Shown: positions 1 through 9,696, numbered from the stretch's first letter. The stretch: 64,000 bases of DNA from Actinoplanes derwentensis (GCF_900104725.1 NZ_LT629758.1:5656501-5720500), one strand, 5' to 3'. Notes: generated by a model from the sequence alone, not told the origin. A program made the numbers and translations.

Positions 1-101
1 GGGCCACCTGCCCAGCGACCATCCTCTGGTCGTTCTTGATCACATGACGGCACCCTGACCGGGCAGGTGCACCCGGCCGATCGTCGGCGTGGACGGAGAA
101 T

Positions 102-1109
102 TCAACGGCCGGCGTCGTCGCCGGATGCTGCTGGGGACACACTCGCACCCTCGTGAGCAGGACTCGCGTCCGCTGCAGAGGGTACGGCAACACGGGCCCC
201 GGAAGGGAGTACGGCAGCCGGTGACCTCGCGCCTGAATTATCTGGTGAGGCAGATGTCACATCGGCCTCGATCGACGACGGTAACGGTGCCGGGGTGCCC
301 GGGGCAACGCTCACCACCCCGGATGGCACGACCGACGACGCCGGGTCCGGCGAGACGACGTCCACGTCCTCGGGAAGCGGGGGCCGGAATTCGGTCCGGT
401 CCAGCTGCCGTACCTCCGGAGCCGGGTCCACCACCCGCACCCAGGGCCGGGCGGAGATCCCGTCCAGAACGTCGGGTGTGGCGCGTACCACCGCGGCGAA
501 GACGCACTCACAGCCGGCCCGGTAGGCGGCCGCCTCCTCGGCGGCCACCGCTGCCGCGCTGTCGTAGGCCGCCCGCAGCCGCGCCTCGTTGCGCCCGCCG
601 CCGGTGAGCCCGGCGCTCAGCCGCAGATAGTCGGCCCGTTCCCGGTCCCGGTCCCGGGCCGCCGCGACCATTCCCGCGGTCACGTCGCCCGGCAGCTGGT
701 AGACCGCGATCCGGGTCACCGCGGTCCGGGTGTTCGGCAGCGGCACCCGGGTGTAGACCTGGGCCACCTGACTGCCCGCGAGCAGTGCCGGCAGCCGCTC
801 CGCCAGGGTGTACCGGCGGAAGGCCACCAGAGCCCAGGTCTCCCCGGCGGTCGGCCCCGACGGGTCGGCCAGCCGGGCCAGCTCCTGCTGGGAGGACTGC
901 AGGTACCTGTCGACCGACTGGCCCTCGACGACGCCCACCCGGAGCAGATCGCCCGTCTCGTCACCGATCGGTAGATCCCGGTCGGCCCAGAAGACCACCA
1001 GGACCAGCGCGACGGTAGCGGCCAGCGCCACTCCGGTCATGATCTGCAACCGGAGCGAGCCGCCCCCGAACCGGACGAAGCCTGCCCGCATGCGGTGCGC
1101 GGGGCCCAC
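102..1109 (-). CDS. Membrane-anchored protein of unknown function
   Basis: I do not recognise this 335-residue protein. A single hydrophobic segment at about residues 23-43 would anchor it in the membrane, with the rest outside the cell. Residues about 50-245 look like a compact domain with a lone CEC motif. The last 90 residues are rich in Ser, Pro, Ala and Val and are probably disordered. The GTG start is supported by GGGAG six bases upstream; a later ATG at 1091 has no such site. It follows the rluD-type gene by 16 bases and is probably the distal gene of that operon. The first 101 bases of the window show no feature. Confidence 0.6.
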   Translation of the reverse strand: MGPAHRMRAGFVRFGGGSLRLQIMTGVALAATVALVLVVFWADRDLPIGDETGDLLRVGVVEGQSVDRYLQSSQQELARLADPSGPTAGETWALVAFRRYTLAERLPALLAGSQVAQVYTRVPLPNTRTAVTRIAVYQLPGDVTAGMVAAARDRDRERADYLRLSAGLTGGGRNEARLRAAYDSAAAVAAEEAAAYRAGCECVFAAVVRATPDVLDGISARPWVRVVDPAPEVRQLDRTEFRPPLPEDVDVVSPDPASSVVPSGVVSVAPGTPAPLPSSIEADVTSASPDNSGARSPAAVLPSGARVAVPSAADASPAHEGASVSPAASGDDAGR

Positions 1110-1125
1110 GGGTCACTCCCGACGG

Positions 1126-2055
1126 TCAGCCGGCGTCCTGGAGGACGTCCAGCGCGTAAACCAGGTCGTCAGGGTAGTCGCTGACGAACCGGACCTCATC
1201 GTGCGTCCGGGGGTGTTGGAACGCCAGTTCGCGGGCGTGCAGCCACTGACGGTCCAGCTTGATCCGGGCGGCCAGGGTCGGGTCGGCGCCGTACGCGGTG
1301 TCGCCCACGCACGGGTGCCGCATCGCCGACATGTGCACCCGGATCTGGTGCGTCCGCCCGGTCTCCAGTTGCACGTCCACCAGACTGGCCGAGCGGAACG
1401 CCTCGATCGTGTCGTAGTGGGTGACGCTCGGCTTGCCGCTGTTCATCACCGCGAACTTCCAGTCGGCCGTCGGGTGCCGATCGATCGGCGCGTCGATGGT
1501 GCCTCGCAGCGGATCCAGGTGCCCCTGGACCACCGCGTGATAGCGCTTCTCGACCTCACGCTCCTTGAAGGCCCGCTTCAGGAACGTGTACGCCATCTCG
1601 CTCTTGGCCACCACCATCAGGCCGGTGGTGCCGACGTCGAGCCGGTGCACGACACCCTGGCGCTCGGCCGCACCGCTGGTCGCCACGTTCTGCCCCATCG
1701 CGGCCAGCCCGCCGATCACGGTCGGGCCGGTCCAGCCGGGGCTCGGGTGGGCGGCCACGCCGACCGGCTTGTCCACCACCACGATGTCGTCGTCGCTGTA
1801 GATGATGCCCATGCCGTGCACCGGCTCGGCCACCATCGTGGGCGCGGCCACCGGCGCCGGCAGGGTCACTTCCAGCCAGGAGCCGGCCACGACCTTCTCC
1901 GATTTGAGGCGGGCCACGCCGTCGACCATCGCGTCACCGGCCTCGACCAGGGTGGCCGCGGCCGTCCGGGACAACCCGAACAGGCGTGAGACGGCCTGGT
2001 CCAGCCGCATGCCGTGAAGTCCGTCAGGTACCGGAAGGGACCGCTGCCCACTCAT
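1126..2055 (-). CDS. rluD: RluA/RluD-family RNA pseudouridine synthase
   Basis: Converts uridines in RNA, probably large-subunit rRNA, to pseudouridine. An S4 RNA-binding domain lies at about residues 15-60. The catalytic domain follows with the [10 protein letters not shown] signature; the catalytic Asp is residue 140. The length of 309 residues is usual for the family. The ATG at 2055 was chosen because it has AAGGAGG upstream and overlaps the lspA stop as ATGA; the open frame continues upstream only by running through lspA in another frame. Translational coupling to lspA is therefore likely. The family is certain; the exact target uridine is not readable from sequence. Confidence 0.93.
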   Translation of the reverse strand: MSGQRSLPVPDGLHGMRLDQAVSRLFGLSRTAAATLVEAGDAMVDGVARLKSEKVVAGSWLEVTLPAPVAAPTMVAEPVHGMGIIYSDDDIVVVDKPVGVAAHPSPGWTGPTVIGGLAAMGQNVATSGAAERQGVVHRLDVGTTGLMVVAKSEMAYTFLKRAFKEREVEKRYHAVVQGHLDPLRGTIDAPIDRHPTADWKFAVMNSGKPSVTHYDTIEAFRSASLVDVQLETGRTHQIRVHMSAMRHPCVGDTAYGADPTLAARIKLDRQWLHARELAFQHPRTHDEVRFVSDYPDDLVYALDVLQDAG

Positions 2056-2609
2056 GCCGTCTCCTCCTTGGCTTTCTCTTTGGTGATTCTGCTGCCGTCC
2101 CGCTGGCGGCCGGTCAGCTCCAGAAGCACCGCCAGCACCACCCCCACGGTCAGGCAGCTGTCGGCGATGTTGAACACCGCGAAGTACTCCGCGTTGGGCC
2201 CGAAAAGGCTGATCATGTCGACCACGTGCCCGTGGAACGGGGCGGGCGCGCGGAACAGCCGGTCGATCAGGTTGCCGATCGCACCGCCCAGCACCAGGCC
2301 GAGCGACAGCCCCCACGGCAGCGAGCGCAGCCGGGTCGCCATCCACCCGATCACGCCGACCACCACGAGGGTGATCAGCGGGAAGATCCAGGTGTAGTCA
2401 CTGCCGAGACTGAACGCGGCTCCGCTGTTGCGCAGCAGCGACAGGTAGACCAGGCCACCGAGGATCCGGACCGGCTCGCCGGGCACCAGGTTCTCGGTGG
2501 AGAGGTGCTTGACCCACTGGTCGACCGCCACGGCGACCAGCATGGTCGCGGCCAGGACGGCCACCGCGCGGGGTGTGAACCGCGTGGCGGCCTTCTCGTC
2601 GGCGTTCAG
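2052..2609 (-). CDS. lspA: Lipoprotein signal peptidase II
   Basis: Membrane aspartyl protease that removes signal peptides from diacylglyceryl-modified prolipoproteins. Four hydrophobic segments are visible. The two catalytic aspartates are in GNLIDR (about residue 116) and FNIADS (about 150), and the conserved VDQWVK and NSGAAF motifs are present. The start appears to be CTG at 2609: GGAGGAG lies seven bases upstream, the downstream protein begins where family members begin, and the CTG overlaps the stop of the preceding DksA/TraR-like gene as CTGA. A GTG 24 bases further upstream lacks a ribosome site. At 185 residues the length is normal. Confidence 0.92.
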   Translation of the reverse strand: MNADEKAATRFTPRAVAVLAATMLVAVAVDQWVKHLSTENLVPGEPVRILGGLVYLSLLRNSGAAFSLGSDYTWIFPLITLVVVGVIGWMATRLRSLPWGLSLGLVLGGAIGNLIDRLFRAPAPFHGHVVDMISLFGPNAEYFAVFNIADSCLTVGVVLAVLLELTGRQRDGSRITKEKAKEETA

Positions 2610-3028
2610 CGTCTCTCCTCCAACTGCTTGCACTTGACACAGAGGGTGGCGGACGGGAAGGCAGCCAGTCGCTCGACCGGGATCTGGTTGCCGCACCGCT
2701 CACACCAACCGTAGTTGCCCGAGCCGAGCCGGTCGATCGCGTGTTCGACCTGGTTGATCCGCTCGAGCAGGTTGTTGGCCAGCGTGATCTCCTGCTCCCG
2801 CTCGAGCGTCTTGGCCCCGGTGTCGACCTGGTCGTCCCCGGCCGAGTCGATGACCCGCTCGCGCTGCAGCTCGGTGATCTCACTGAGCGCCTGATCGTAC
2901 TCGGCCTGCAGTTCGCCGAGCCGCGCGACCAGAGCCTTGCGGATCTCCTCGGTCTCCGCGGTGCTGCGGTCGCGCTCGGCGGAGCCGCCGGAAGTCGTCC
3001 CGGGCCGGATGTCGGTTGCCTTGGCCAT
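2606..3028 (-). CDS. TraR/DksA-type C4 zinc-finger protein
   Basis: A 140-residue protein with a coiled-coil region (about residues 25-95) followed by a C-terminal zinc finger of the form CxxC-17-CxxC. This is the DksA/TraR architecture, whose members insert into the RNA polymerase secondary channel and alter promoter response. Whether this one acts like DksA with ppGpp is not shown by sequence. The ATG at 3028 follows GAGGGAG. The gene overlaps lspA by four bases, so the two are coupled. The 289 bases upstream (3029-3317) are very GC-rich and show no clear gene; they probably hold the promoter. Confidence 0.85.
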   Translation of the reverse strand: MAKATDIRPGTTSGGSAERDRSTAETEEIRKALVARLGELQAEYDQALSEITELQRERVIDSAGDDQVDTGAKTLEREQEITLANNLLERINQVEHAIDRLGSGNYGWCERCGNQIPVERLAAFPSATLCVKCKQLEERR

Positions 3029-3317
3029 CGTCGCTCCCTCGGCCGCGCGGGGCGCGGCGATCGGCGGTGTGCGGGACCGGCCGGGCGGCCCGCCGGGCCG
3101 CCCGTCGTGTCCTCTGGTCTGTGGTGATCTCGGCCCGTGATCCCCGGGCCGCCGTCGATCTTCCCTCACCTGCACAAACGGCGCGGCTGGAAAGCGGCCG
3201 CGCACCCGGTGAGGGTGGCAAGGATACGGAAGGTGACGGGAGCCGACAACCTGCGCCGAGCGTGGGAAGTGGCATAAATCCACAAACCACACAGCTAACC
3301 CCAATGTGACCGTATAG

Positions 3318-3641
3318 TCACGCTGCGTCGTCGCGGAGTGCGGTGAGCCGCGCCTCCCATTCCCGGTCCGCGGCGGTCACCGTGAAGACCTTGTCCCGGC
3401 TGGTCGCCCCGAGCCGAAGGACCACCGCGGCCGGGCGCAGCTTCAGCGCCGCCGCGAGCGCCTTGCGAACCGCCTCGGTGGCCTTGCCGTCGACCGCCGG
3501 CGCACCCACCGCGACGATCAACGCGGGACCGTGCGGGCCCTCGTAGCGGCCGCCGACCCTGGTCCGACCGGCGCCCGGGCGCACCCGGACCGGCACCGAC
3601 ACCCCGCTCGAGGCCGCCGGGTCACGGCCTTGCACGCTCAA
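3318..3641 (-). CDS. DUF167/YggU family protein
   Basis: A 107-residue protein with the DUF167 pattern: VRVRPGA near the N-terminus, a central DGKAT motif, and a VLRLG..SRDK segment. The family is widespread and small, and its biochemical role is unsettled. In Gram-positive bacteria these genes commonly sit near yggT and division genes, as here. It is ten bases downstream of the membrane-protein gene at 3652-4419 and is probably co-transcribed with it. Confidence 0.85.
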   Translation of the reverse strand: MSVQGRDPAASSGVSVPVRVRPGAGRTRVGGRYEGPHGPALIVAVGAPAVDGKATEAVRKALAAALKLRPAAVVLRLGATSRDKVFTVTAADREWEARLTALRDDAA

Positions 3642-3651
3642 AACGGCACAC

Positions 3652-4419
3652 TCAACGCTGCTGGGCCACGGCCGCGACGAGACGGTCCACCGGCCGGCAC
3701 AGGCCGCACGGGCTGAAGCCGAGCTCGACCGCCTCGTTCACCGGCAGCGGCTCGGTCAGCCGGCCGACCAGGTGCGGGCAGTCAGCCATGTGGTAGCGGG
3801 GCCGCCCGTCGACCACCAGCACCTCGGTGTCGAACCGCGCGACAAGCACCGCGTCGGCCGGCCGCACCGACTGCGGCAGCGGCTCGTCGTCGGGATCGTC
3901 GTCGTCCGGTTCGGCGAACTCGTCGGCCTGCTCGGCCGGGTCCGCGGCGACCGGGGCGGCGGGACGCCACGCCTGCTCGTCCTCATCGGATCGCAGCGGC
4001 GACGGGCCGGAATCAGCCGCGGAGTCAGAATCGGCATAGTCTGCGCCGGACGGCCCGGAGGGCTCCGGCCGGTCACCCGAACGGGTGGCGGTGTCGCGAG
4101 AACCGGCCGCACGGGCCTCCGCCACCTCGTCCTCGGACGGCGCCTCCCACCTGCGGGATTCGCCTGCGGGGGCGGCATGGGTTGCGGGAGAATCTTCGGC
4201 GAAGGCGACCGGCTCGTCGGACTCGGGGTCACGACGGCCGGGCCGGAACGGCGCCTTGAGCCGTCGCGCGGCGGCCTGCCGGGTGCCGATGACAAGAGCG
4301 ACCGCGGCCAGCAGGCTGACCACGATCGAGGTTATGAGAAGGCTGCTCGACCCGTTGACCAGGCCCAGCGCGAGAAACAGAACCGCGACGGGGATGAGCA
4401 GAAGACTAGCAACGATCAT
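3652..4419 (-). CDS. Two-pass membrane protein with Cys-rich C-terminus
   Basis: Unknown function, 255 residues. Two hydrophobic segments occupy about residues 1-20 and 27-46. A long acidic, Pro/Ser/Asp-rich linker follows (about 60-180). The C-terminal domain has the pattern MADCPHLVGR ... FSPCGLCRP, resembling the short Cys motif found at the end of many actinobacterial membrane proteins next to wag31; metal binding is possible but unproven. It begins 31 bases after wag31 and ends 10 bases before the DUF167 gene, so it belongs to the division-cluster tail. Confidence 0.7.
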   Translation of the reverse strand: MIVASLLLIPVAVLFLALGLVNGSSSLLITSIVVSLLAAVALVIGTRQAAARRLKAPFRPGRRDPESDEPVAFAEDSPATHAAPAGESRRWEAPSEDEVAEARAAGSRDTATRSGDRPEPSGPSGADYADSDSAADSGPSPLRSDEDEQAWRPAAPVAADPAEQADEFAEPDDDDPDDEPLPQSVRPADAVLVARFDTEVLVVDGRPRYHMADCPHLVGRLTEPLPVNEAVELGFSPCGLCRPVDRLVAAVAQQR

Positions 4420-4450
4420 GGCTCATCCTCGTCGCGGTGCGGGGCTGCGG

Positions 4451-5266
4451 TCAGCGACCCGATTCGATGGAGGGGGTTCGGCCGCCGCTGTAGGAGCTGG
4501 CCAGGCCGGCCGCGGCGAGACCGCCGGAACCGCCCACGGCCCGGTTGGAGTCGGCCCGCGTCAGCTCGGCCTCGAGCCCCTGACCACGACCGTCGAGGTC
4601 GCGCAGCTGGCTCTCCAGGTAGGCCTTCAGCCTCGTGCGGTACTCCCGCTCGAACTGCTTCAGCTCCTCGATGTGCTTCTGCAACGCGGTCCGCTTCGCG
4701 TCCAGGCCGCCCATGGCCTCCTGGTGCCGCTGACGGGCGTCGCGCTCGAGGGCGTCGGCCTTGGCCCGGGCCTCCCGGGTGACCTCCTCCGCCTTCGAAC
4801 GGGCGTCGGAGAGGAGCTTGTCGGCCTCGCGCCGGGCGTCGGCGACGTGGTCGTCGGCGGTGCGCTGGGCCATCATCAGGACCCGCAGGGCCTGCTGCTC
4901 GCCGTCCGCACCGGCGGGGCTAGCACCGGGGCCGGGGCCCTGCGCGCGAACCTGCTCCAGCTCGGCCTGCATCTGGCGGGCGGCCTGCTCAGCCGCGGTC
5001 TTGTCCCGCTGAACGCGGTCCAGTTGGGCTTTCAGGTCGTTGAGCTCGGCTGCCAGGCGGGGGTCGGCGCCGGGCCCGGCGGGAGCACCACCGCGGCCGC
5101 CGCGTTCCACCTGGGCGCGCAGCTCGTTGTTCTCCTCGATCAGACGGGCGAGTTCGCGCTCCACCTCGTCTAGGAAAGCGTCGACCTCCTCCTCGTCATA
5201 CCCCCGCTTGCCGATCGGGGGCTTCTTGAAGGCGACGTTATGAACGTCGGCCGGGGTCAGCGGCAT
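4451..5266 (-). CDS. wag31: DivIVA/Wag31 polar growth protein
   Basis: Cytoplasmic coiled-coil scaffold that gathers at cell poles and hyphal tips and directs cell-wall growth. The N-terminal membrane-binding domain is recognisable in MPLTPADVHNVAFKKPP and GYDEEEVDAFLDEVERE. Two coiled-coil regions follow (about residues 30-65 and 105-215) separated by a Gly/Pro/Ala-rich linker (about 65-130), the usual actinobacterial layout. The C-terminus is a short Gly/Ser-rich tail. The 271-residue length is typical. It is preceded by yggT and sepF, which is the conserved order. Confidence 0.95.
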   Translation of the reverse strand: MPLTPADVHNVAFKKPPIGKRGYDEEEVDAFLDEVERELARLIEENNELRAQVERGGRGGAPAGPGADPRLAAELNDLKAQLDRVQRDKTAAEQAARQMQAELEQVRAQGPGPGASPAGADGEQQALRVLMMAQRTADDHVADARREADKLLSDARSKAEEVTREARAKADALERDARQRHQEAMGGLDAKRTALQKHIEELKQFEREYRTRLKAYLESQLRDLDGRGQGLEAELTRADSNRAVGGSGGLAAAGLASSYSGGRTPSIESGR

Positions 5267-5315
5267 CGAAACTCCTCGGGTCAGTCGCGGCCGCGGTTGG
5301 GGCTGCTGTCTAGCG

Positions 5316-5618
5316 CTATTGCTGCAGGATCAGTCTTGCAAGTACCAAGTCCGTGAGCACGAACAGGATAACCAGCAGCACGATGGAAGCCAGGTCCAAA
5401 CTCACGTTACCAATGCGCAGCGGTGGGATCACACGCCTCAACGCCCTGAGGGGTGGATCCGTGACGCTCCACACGGCTTCGAGAGAGGCTGAAGCGCCCC
5501 GGCCCGGCTGCCAGCGCCGTCCGTACTGGAGCACCGCACTCAGCACGAACCTGGTGAGCAGCACGATGGTGAAGAGATACAGCAATATGTAGAGGATCTG
5601 TAACACGATCGACAGCAC
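5316..5618 (-). CDS. YggT family membrane protein
   Basis: A protein of about 100 residues with two long hydrophobic helices separated by a basic amphipathic stretch containing DPPLRALRRVIPPL, the YggT signature. Members sit between sepF and divIVA in many Gram-positive bacteria; a role in membrane or division organisation is suspected but not established. I place the start at GTG 5618 because the hydrophobic helix begins directly after it; TTG at 5645 would add nine charged residues. GAGGG is 11 bases upstream of the GTG, slightly far. Confidence 0.85.
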   Translation of the reverse strand: MLSIVLQILYILLYLFTIVLLTRFVLSAVLQYGRRWQPGRGASASLEAVWSVTDPPLRALRRVIPPLRIGNVSLDLASIVLLVILFVLTDLVLARLILQQ

Positions 5619-5673
5619 GTCAGGTGGATCCCTCGTTCGGGTCAATCACGGTCGAAGGCGGCCCAGAGCCCGG

Positions 5674-6438
5674 TCAGCCCTGGGTGAAGAAGCCACCTTC
5701 TGCGATCTTGGCCTTGTCCTCCGCGGTGACCTGGACGTTCGCCGGAGAGAGCAGGAAGACCCGGTTGGTGACGCGCTCGATCGTACCCCGCAGGCCGAAG
5801 GCCAGCCCGGCGGCGAAGTCGACCAGGCGACGGGCGTCCGACTCGTCCATCTCGGTGAGATTGATGATCACCGGGACGCCGTCGCGGAAGTGCTCGCCGA
5901 TCGTCCGCGCCTCCCGGTACGTGGTCGGATGCAGCGTGGTGATCTGGTACCGCTGCTCGTCCTCGGCCGGGCGCTGGTGGACCACCGGCTGAGGGCGGAC
6001 CGGCTCCGGCTTGAGGGCCACGTTGTCCCGGGTGGGGTACGTCAGGGCGTTGGACTGCTCGGCAGCCGCCGACGGCCGGGTGATGGAGCGGACGCTCGCC
6101 CGATCGAGGCGCTCGCTGTCATCCCGGTCACGGTGGTCACGGTCGAGGTCCCCCCGGGGGGTGGAGACGCGGTCGCGGTCACGGCGGTCGGCACGTGCCC
6201 GCGGGACGGCGCGCTCCTCCTCTTCCTCGTCGTCGGTGAACTCGTCGGAGTAGCGGTCGGTGGAGTAGCGGTCCCGATCACGGTCGCGGTCCCGATCACG
6301 GTCCCGGTCGCGATCCCGGTCACGTTCCCGCGAACGGTAGGAACTCTCCCGGTAACCACGGTCGTCATACCCGCGGTCGTCGTCCTCCTCGACGAGGCCG
6401 AGCCAGACGCCCGCCTTGCGAAACGCGCCGCCGCTCAT
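5674..6438 (-). CDS. sepF: Cell division protein SepF with Arg-Asp repeat linker
   Basis: Links FtsZ filaments to the membrane during septation. The N-terminal amphipathic membrane helix is [18 protein letters not shown]. The C-terminal SepF core is clear (about residues 155-240: [36 protein letters not shown]). The linker between them is unusually charged, with nine consecutive Arg-Asp dipeptides after one Arg-Glu at about residues 39-56, then an acidic run and further RD-rich stretches. At 254 residues it is longer than most homologues, and the linker accounts for the excess. It lies in the ftsZ-yggS-sepF-yggT-wag31 order. Confidence 0.94.
   Translation of the reverse strand: MSGGAFRKAGVWLGLVEEDDDRGYDDRGYRESSYRSRERDRDRDRDRDRDRDRDRDRYSTDRYSDEFTDDEEEEERAVPRARADRRDRDRVSTPRGDLDRDHRDRDDSERLDRASVRSITRPSAAAEQSNALTYPTRDNVALKPEPVRPQPVVHQRPAEDEQRYQITTLHPTTYREARTIGEHFRDGVPVIINLTEMDESDARRLVDFAAGLAFGLRGTIERVTNRVFLLSPANVQVTAEDKAKIAEGGFFTQG
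6270..6330 (-). repeat. Arg-Asp codon microsatellite in sepF
   Basis: A 6-bp codon-pair repeat (CGx-GAy) coding nine Arg-Asp dipeptides. Synonymous codons vary, so it is an old or selected repeat rather than a fresh slippage product. Confidence 0.85.
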
Positions 6439-6731
6439 GCCTTCTCCCCCTCTCGGGAGTCACCAGCGCGAACCATCGACGGCATGAGCTCCTTTCGGTC
6501 GCTGATGCCATCACACCCCTGCCGAGAGTCCATGCCCCCACCTCCGTCCGCTGTACGGCTCGCGCCCCCTGGCGTGCCGCGTCCCCCCTTACGAGCCGGA
6601 AACCAGGATCCGTTTCGGACCCTCGACCCGCTGCGACGCTGCGTCGTCAGACGCGCCGGCCGCCGATGCGGTGTGCCCGCATGGGACGTCGCGTAAAACA
6701 ACACCTGTGTAGTTTGCTGCCCGCCGCAAGG

Positions 6732-7439
6732 CTACCGCAGCGAGTTTCGCATCCCGAGTAAAGATGTACCGATCCGTACGTGTGTCGCCCCGTACTCGAC
6801 AGCGGCCTCCAGGTCGCCGCTCATCCCCGCCGAAACGGTGTCCGCACCGGGGTACCGAAGGGCCATCTGACCAGCCAGGACCTGCAGGCGCGCGAACGCC
6901 GGGCGGGGATCGGCACCGAGCGGCGCGACGGCCATCAGCCCGCCCAGGCGCAGACCCTCCGATGAGGTCACCGCGTCGGATACCCGCCAGAGATCATCTC
7001 CGGACACACCCCCGCGTGCCGGATCACTGTCGAGACTCACCTGCAGGAGCACCTCGATCGGGACCTCGCGGCCGGCGGCGGCCCGGCTCAGCGCCTCGGC
7101 CAGGCGCACCGAATCGACCGACTCGATCACATCGGCGTACCCGGCGACCGATTTCGCCTTGTTGCGCTGCAACTGCCCGACGAAGTGCCAGCGCAGCCGC
7201 ACCCCCTCGGCGCGCACCACGTCCGTCTTGACGGACGCCTCCTGGTCCCGGTTCTCCGCCACGTCCGTGACACCGAGCCCGGCGAGCAACAGGACGTCGC
7301 TCGCCGGGTAGGTCTTCGTCACCGCGGTCAGGGTGACCGCGTCCGGCGGCCGTCCGGCCGCCACACAGGCACGCGCGATGCGTTCACGCACCCGCTCGAG
7401 AGAGGCGGCGAGCTCAGCGCGCCGTCCGGTGTCGGTCAA
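6732..7439 (-). CDS. YggS-family PLP homeostasis protein
   Basis: Pyridoxal-phosphate-binding alanine-racemase-like barrel protein of 235 residues; known members buffer PLP and affect amino-acid pools rather than catalysing a firm reaction. The PLP lysine is in TAVTKTYP (about residue 42). Other family motifs are WHFVGQLQRNKAK and the C-terminal SAGMSGDLEAAVEYGATHVRIG core. It lies between ftsZ and sepF, as in other actinobacteria, although the laccase-domain gene (pgeF/ylmD) often found between ftsZ and yggS is absent. The 293 bases before sepF (6439-6731) contain no convincing gene. Confidence 0.93.
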   Translation of the reverse strand: MTDTGRRAELAASLERVRERIARACVAAGRPPDAVTLTAVTKTYPASDVLLLAGLGVTDVAENRDQEASVKTDVVRAEGVRLRWHFVGQLQRNKAKSVAGYADVIESVDSVRLAEALSRAAAGREVPIEVLLQVSLDSDPARGGVSGDDLWRVSDAVTSSEGLRLGGLMAVAPLGADPRPAFARLQVLAGQMALRYPGADTVSAGMSGDLEAAVEYGATHVRIGTSLLGMRNSLR

Positions 7440-7498
7440 GGTTCAACCTTCGTGAGGGGTACGGGGGCATCGCGCGTGCGTCCGGGCACCGACTGTCG

Positions 7499-8629
7499 TC
7501 AGGACCCGTTCTTCAGGAAGTCCGGCACGTCCACGTCGTCGAAGAGCACCCGGGTCCGGGGCGGCGGCGTGGTCGTCGCCGGCGGCGCGGTGACCGGCGG
7601 CGGCACCGGCGGCAGACTGGCGCCCCCGGTGGACGGCGACGGAACCTTGCTGCGGACCGTCTCGGCCGGCTTGTAGGAGGGTGTGCCCCCGTCGAAGCCC
7701 GCCGCGATCACCGTGACCCGCACCTCGTCACCGAGAGCGTCGTCGATGACCGCACCGAAGATGATGTTCGCGTCCGGATGGGCCGCATCGGTCACGAGCT
7801 GTGCGGCGTCGTTGATCTCGAAGAGGCCCAGATCCGACCCGCCGGCGATGGAGAGCAGGACGCCGCGGGCGCCGTCCATGCTCTGCTCCAGCAGCGGGCT
7901 GGAGATCGCCTTCTCGGCGGCCTCCACGGCGCGGTTGTCGCCACGGGCGCTGCCGATGCCCATCAGGGCACTGCCGGCGTTGCTCATGACGCTCTTCACG
8001 TCGGCGAAGTCCAGGTTGATCAGACCCGGGGTGGTGATCAGGTCGGTGATGCCCTGAACGCCGGAGAGCAGCACCTGGTCGGCCTGGCGGAACGCGTCCA
8101 TCATGCTGATGCCGCGGTCGCCGAGGGCGAGCAGCCGGTCGTTCGGGATCACGATCAGGGTGTCGCACTGGTTGCGCAGTTCGTCGATGCCGGCCTCGGC
8201 CTGCACCTGACGCCGCTTGCCCTCGAAGTTGAAGGGCCGCGTCACCACACCGATGGTCAGCGCGCCCAGCTTGCGGGCGATGTTGGCGACCACCGGCGCG
8301 CCACCGGTGCCGGTGCCACCGCCCTCGCCACACGTGACGAAGACCATGTCGGCCCCCTTGAGGACCTCCTCGATCTCGTCCCGGTGGTCCTCGGCGGCGT
8401 TCTTGCCTACTTCGGGCTGGGCGCCTGCGCCCAAGCCACGGGTGAGTTCTCGGCCGACGTCCAGTTTGACGTCGGCGTCGCTCATCAACAGCGCCTGGGC
8501 ATCGGTGTTGATCGCGATGAACTCCACGCCTTTGAGCCCAACTTCGATCATGCGGTTGACGGCGTTCACGCCGCCACCACCGATGCCGACGACCTTGATG
8601 ACCGCAAGATAGTTGTGCGGAGGTGTCAT
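7499..8629 (-). CDS. ftsZ: Cell division GTPase FtsZ
   Basis: Tubulin homologue that polymerises into the Z ring. The GTP-binding signature GGGTGTG is at residues 103-109. The T7 synergy loop [11 protein letters not shown] is near residue 205. A Pro/Ser/Thr-rich linker (about 318-362) leads to the conserved tail [13 protein letters not shown], which binds SepF and other partners. The ATG at 8629 gives the normal 376 residues; the open frame extends to 8716 but the added residues do not resemble FtsZ. A good promoter lies at 8739-8767, so ftsZ is probably transcribed both from it and by readthrough from ftsQ. Confidence 0.98.
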   Translation of the reverse strand: MTPPHNYLAVIKVVGIGGGGVNAVNRMIEVGLKGVEFIAINTDAQALLMSDADVKLDVGRELTRGLGAGAQPEVGKNAAEDHRDEIEEVLKGADMVFVTCGEGGGTGTGGAPVVANIARKLGALTIGVVTRPFNFEGKRRQVQAEAGIDELRNQCDTLIVIPNDRLLALGDRGISMMDAFRQADQVLLSGVQGITDLITTPGLINLDFADVKSVMSNAGSALMGIGSARGDNRAVEAAEKAISSPLLEQSMDGARGVLLSIAGGSDLGLFEINDAAQLVTDAAHPDANIIFGAVIDDALGDEVRVTVIAAGFDGGTPSYKPAETVRSKVPSPSTGGASLPPVPPPVTAPPATTTPPPRTRVLFDDVDVPDFLKNGS

Positions 8630-8738
8630 CGGGCTCAGCCTTCCCTTCCGGGGTTGGCGGATGTCGACGGCCCCTGCGGTCCCGGGAACCGCACTTCGAC
8701 ATCCACTGCCGTACAAGGGAGGGCGAGGAAACCCTCAC

Positions 8739-8767
8739 CCTCTACTAGAGGTTCAGAGTTATGTCAA
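8739..8767 (-). promoter_or_regulatory. Probable sigma-70 type promoter of ftsZ
   Basis: On the minus strand TTGACA (8767-8762) and TAGAGG (8744-8739) are separated by exactly 17 bases. The predicted start is near 8732, leaving a leader of about 100 bases before ftsZ. It lies in the 294-base ftsQ-ftsZ gap, the usual site of ftsZ promoters in actinomycetes. Confidence 0.6.
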
Positions 8768-8923
8768 CCATTCGAACCTCTCGGGGCAACGTATGCGGAC
8801 ATGCCCCCTGAGCCAAAGACCCGGAGCGGCGTGTCGCGTCCGCTAACGAGGTGAGTATCCGACTCACCCGTAACCTCGCACCTTTTATTGCGTTCGTCAT
8901 TCTTTGTCCGTTTAGCCGCATAG

Positions 8924-9691
8924 TTAGCGAATGGTCACCACCGACGGCGCGCTGACGTCGATCTCGTCACCCTTCTGCCGTAGCAGAGCGGTGGCGACCG
9001 TGCTCTTGCGATCGCTCTTGGTGTCGTCGCCCCACACCACGACCCGGCCCTTCCGGAGTTCCAGGCGGATGTTGACCGCCCGGTCGACCGAGATCGCCAC
9101 CAACTGCTCCCGCAACTCGTCACTGAGCGCCGCGAGTACGGTCAGCGCCGAGGCGGTGTTCGCGTCCCCACCACCCGGCGTGGCGAGACGGGCCAGCGGC
9201 AGATCCCCCGGCGCGGCGGCCACCACCCGGAACGGCACACCCTCGTCGTCGATGAGCTGGAACTGACCACCGGACGGCACCGCCGCCACCGGTGTGCGCT
9301 CCACCACCTCGATCACCACGCCCGACGGCCAGTCCCGCTGCACCACCACGTGATCCACCGCGGGCAGACCCCGTACCCGCGCGCCCACCCCGTCCAGATC
9401 CACCCGGGCCAGCGGAAGCTCCAGCCGCACCGCGGCGGCGTCCCGGACCTGGTCCGCGGTGAGGATCTCGGCGCCGACCACACGCACCTCACGGACGCCG
9501 AGCACCGAGGTCCCGTAGACCAGCCAGGTCAGCCCACCGGCTGACAGCAGCACCCCGGCACCGATCAGCCACGGCATCGCGGCACGCAGGCGCCGCTGCC
9601 GGGCCCGGGCCATGAAACGCCGGGCCGACGGCGGCACCGCGTCGGTGTCGGCCCGGACCAGCCGCCAGTTGCGTGTGCCCCCGCCCGCCAC
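8924..9691 (-). CDS. ftsQ: Cell division protein FtsQ
   Basis: Bitopic divisome protein that bridges early and late components. A basic cytoplasmic tail (residues 1-38) is followed by a transmembrane helix (about 39-62), a POTRA domain (about 66-135: VREVRVVGAEILTADQV ... LPAVDHVVVQRDWPSGVVIEV) and the FtsQ beta domain. Length of 255 residues is normal. It begins five bases after murC ends, consistent with the murC-ftsQ operon order. Confidence 0.95.
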   Translation of the reverse strand: MAGGGTRNWRLVRADTDAVPPSARRFMARARQRRLRAAMPWLIGAGVLLSAGGLTWLVYGTSVLGVREVRVVGAEILTADQVRDAAAVRLELPLARVDLDGVGARVRGLPAVDHVVVQRDWPSGVVIEVVERTPVAAVPSGGQFQLIDDEGVPFRVVAAAPGDLPLARLATPGGGDANTASALTVLAALSDELREQLVAISVDRAVNIRLELRKGRVVVWGDDTKSDRKSTVATALLRQKGDEIDVSAPSVVTIR

Positions 9692-9696
9692 CGGCG

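Noticed and set aside
6435..6704. Open frame of 89 codons upstream of sepF
   Set aside because: Arg/Gly/Ser-biased with no ribosome site or motif; it overlaps the sepF start and looks like leader DNA.
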